Assembly: GCA_963789025.1 (NCBI GenBank)
Contig: CAWBIT010000013.1
Span: 558,001-622,000 of the forward strand
Source: AP-15 sp963789025
Lineage (GTDB): Bacteria; Pseudomonadota; Alphaproteobacteria; ATCC43930; CGMCC-115725
Direction of reading: 5' to 3'
DNA length: 64,000 bases
The translations under genes and the position numbers were made by a program. This document shows, piece by piece, positions 63,949 through 64,000 of the stretch. Each line of letters opens with the position of its first letter. Positions within the stretch are counted from its first letter, which is position 1. Below the pieces are notes generated by a model. It was not told the DNA's origin and searched no databases. It saw only the letters and a program-made list of their open reading frames with translations.

Positions 63949-64000
63949 GAAGTCTATGAGGCCGGCGCGTTGCTTGTCACGCTGCTGGCATATCCTGTTG
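63949..64000 (+). other. Right flank of the IS630 pair
   Basis: 52 bp. Read in the phase of the interrupted TPR gene, after removing both elements, it gives EVYEAGALLVTLLAYPV, which is open but does not continue the TPR pattern. Too short to assign. Confidence 0.3.

Overview
The window is GC-rich DNA with dense, short intergenic gaps. Its gene content (hydantoinase HyuA/HyuB, DUF1127, paired EmrAB exporters, FUSC, CoA-transferases, Bradyrhizobium-like palindromic repeats, a group II intron, IS630/IS5/IS4 elements) points to an alphaproteobacterium, probably of the order Hyphomicrobiales. The lineage is inferred from gene families only; there is no rRNA in the window.

Layout. 1-3.9 kb: hyuB-hyuA pair (minus strand), with a DUF559 nuclease cassette fused in frame to the end of hyuB. 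4.2-7.4 kb: a 48-residue-repeat TPR gene and a FUSC gene, both truncated where a GlxA-type regulator segment sits. 7.4-20.9 kb: a catabolic block (acyl-CoA ligase, atypical SDRs, DsbA-fold/cupin fusion, GST, class III CoA-transferase, quinone oxidoreductase, flavodoxin, tautomerases, thiolase) with LysR and HxlR regulators. 21-24.9 kb: emrAB copy 1, whose emrA is frameshifted, divergent from a TetR gene. 25-31.6 kb: more catabolic genes (CoA-transferase, enoyl-CoA hydratase, oxidoreductase, tautomerases, DUF302, SDR), several broken. 31.7-36.3 kb: MarR, an IS5-like element, a broken cyclic-nucleotide phosphodiesterase, a broken nadA and a DUF1127 cassette. 36.4-39.4 kb: intact emrAB copy 2. 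40-44.8 kb: RND pump (frameshifted) and its membrane fusion protein. 45-51.4 kb: a graveyard of LysR, cyclase, xanthine-dehydrogenase and SDR fragments around an intact FMN reductase/HxlR pair, plus a MITE interrupted by an IS4-like element. 51.5-57.1 kb: ordinary chromosome (tRNA-Lys, HAD, NTF2-like, oxidoreductase, DinB, GFA, lytic transglycosylase-SPOR, GreB). 57.1-64 kb: mobile zone with a group II intron, a serine recombinase, a broken nuclease-TPR gene and two IS630-type elements side by side.

How it fits together. The intact genes suggest an accessory catabolic and export island: acyl-CoA activation, CoA transfer, hydration and thiolysis, with several oxidoreductases and tautomerases that could handle cyclic or conjugated substrates, plus three multidrug-type export systems. 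Four promoters share one element and may be a small MarR regulon. More than a dozen genes are broken by single-base indels, stops or truncation. This is either a decaying island or partly uncorrected sequencing error, so exact frames should be confirmed against reads.
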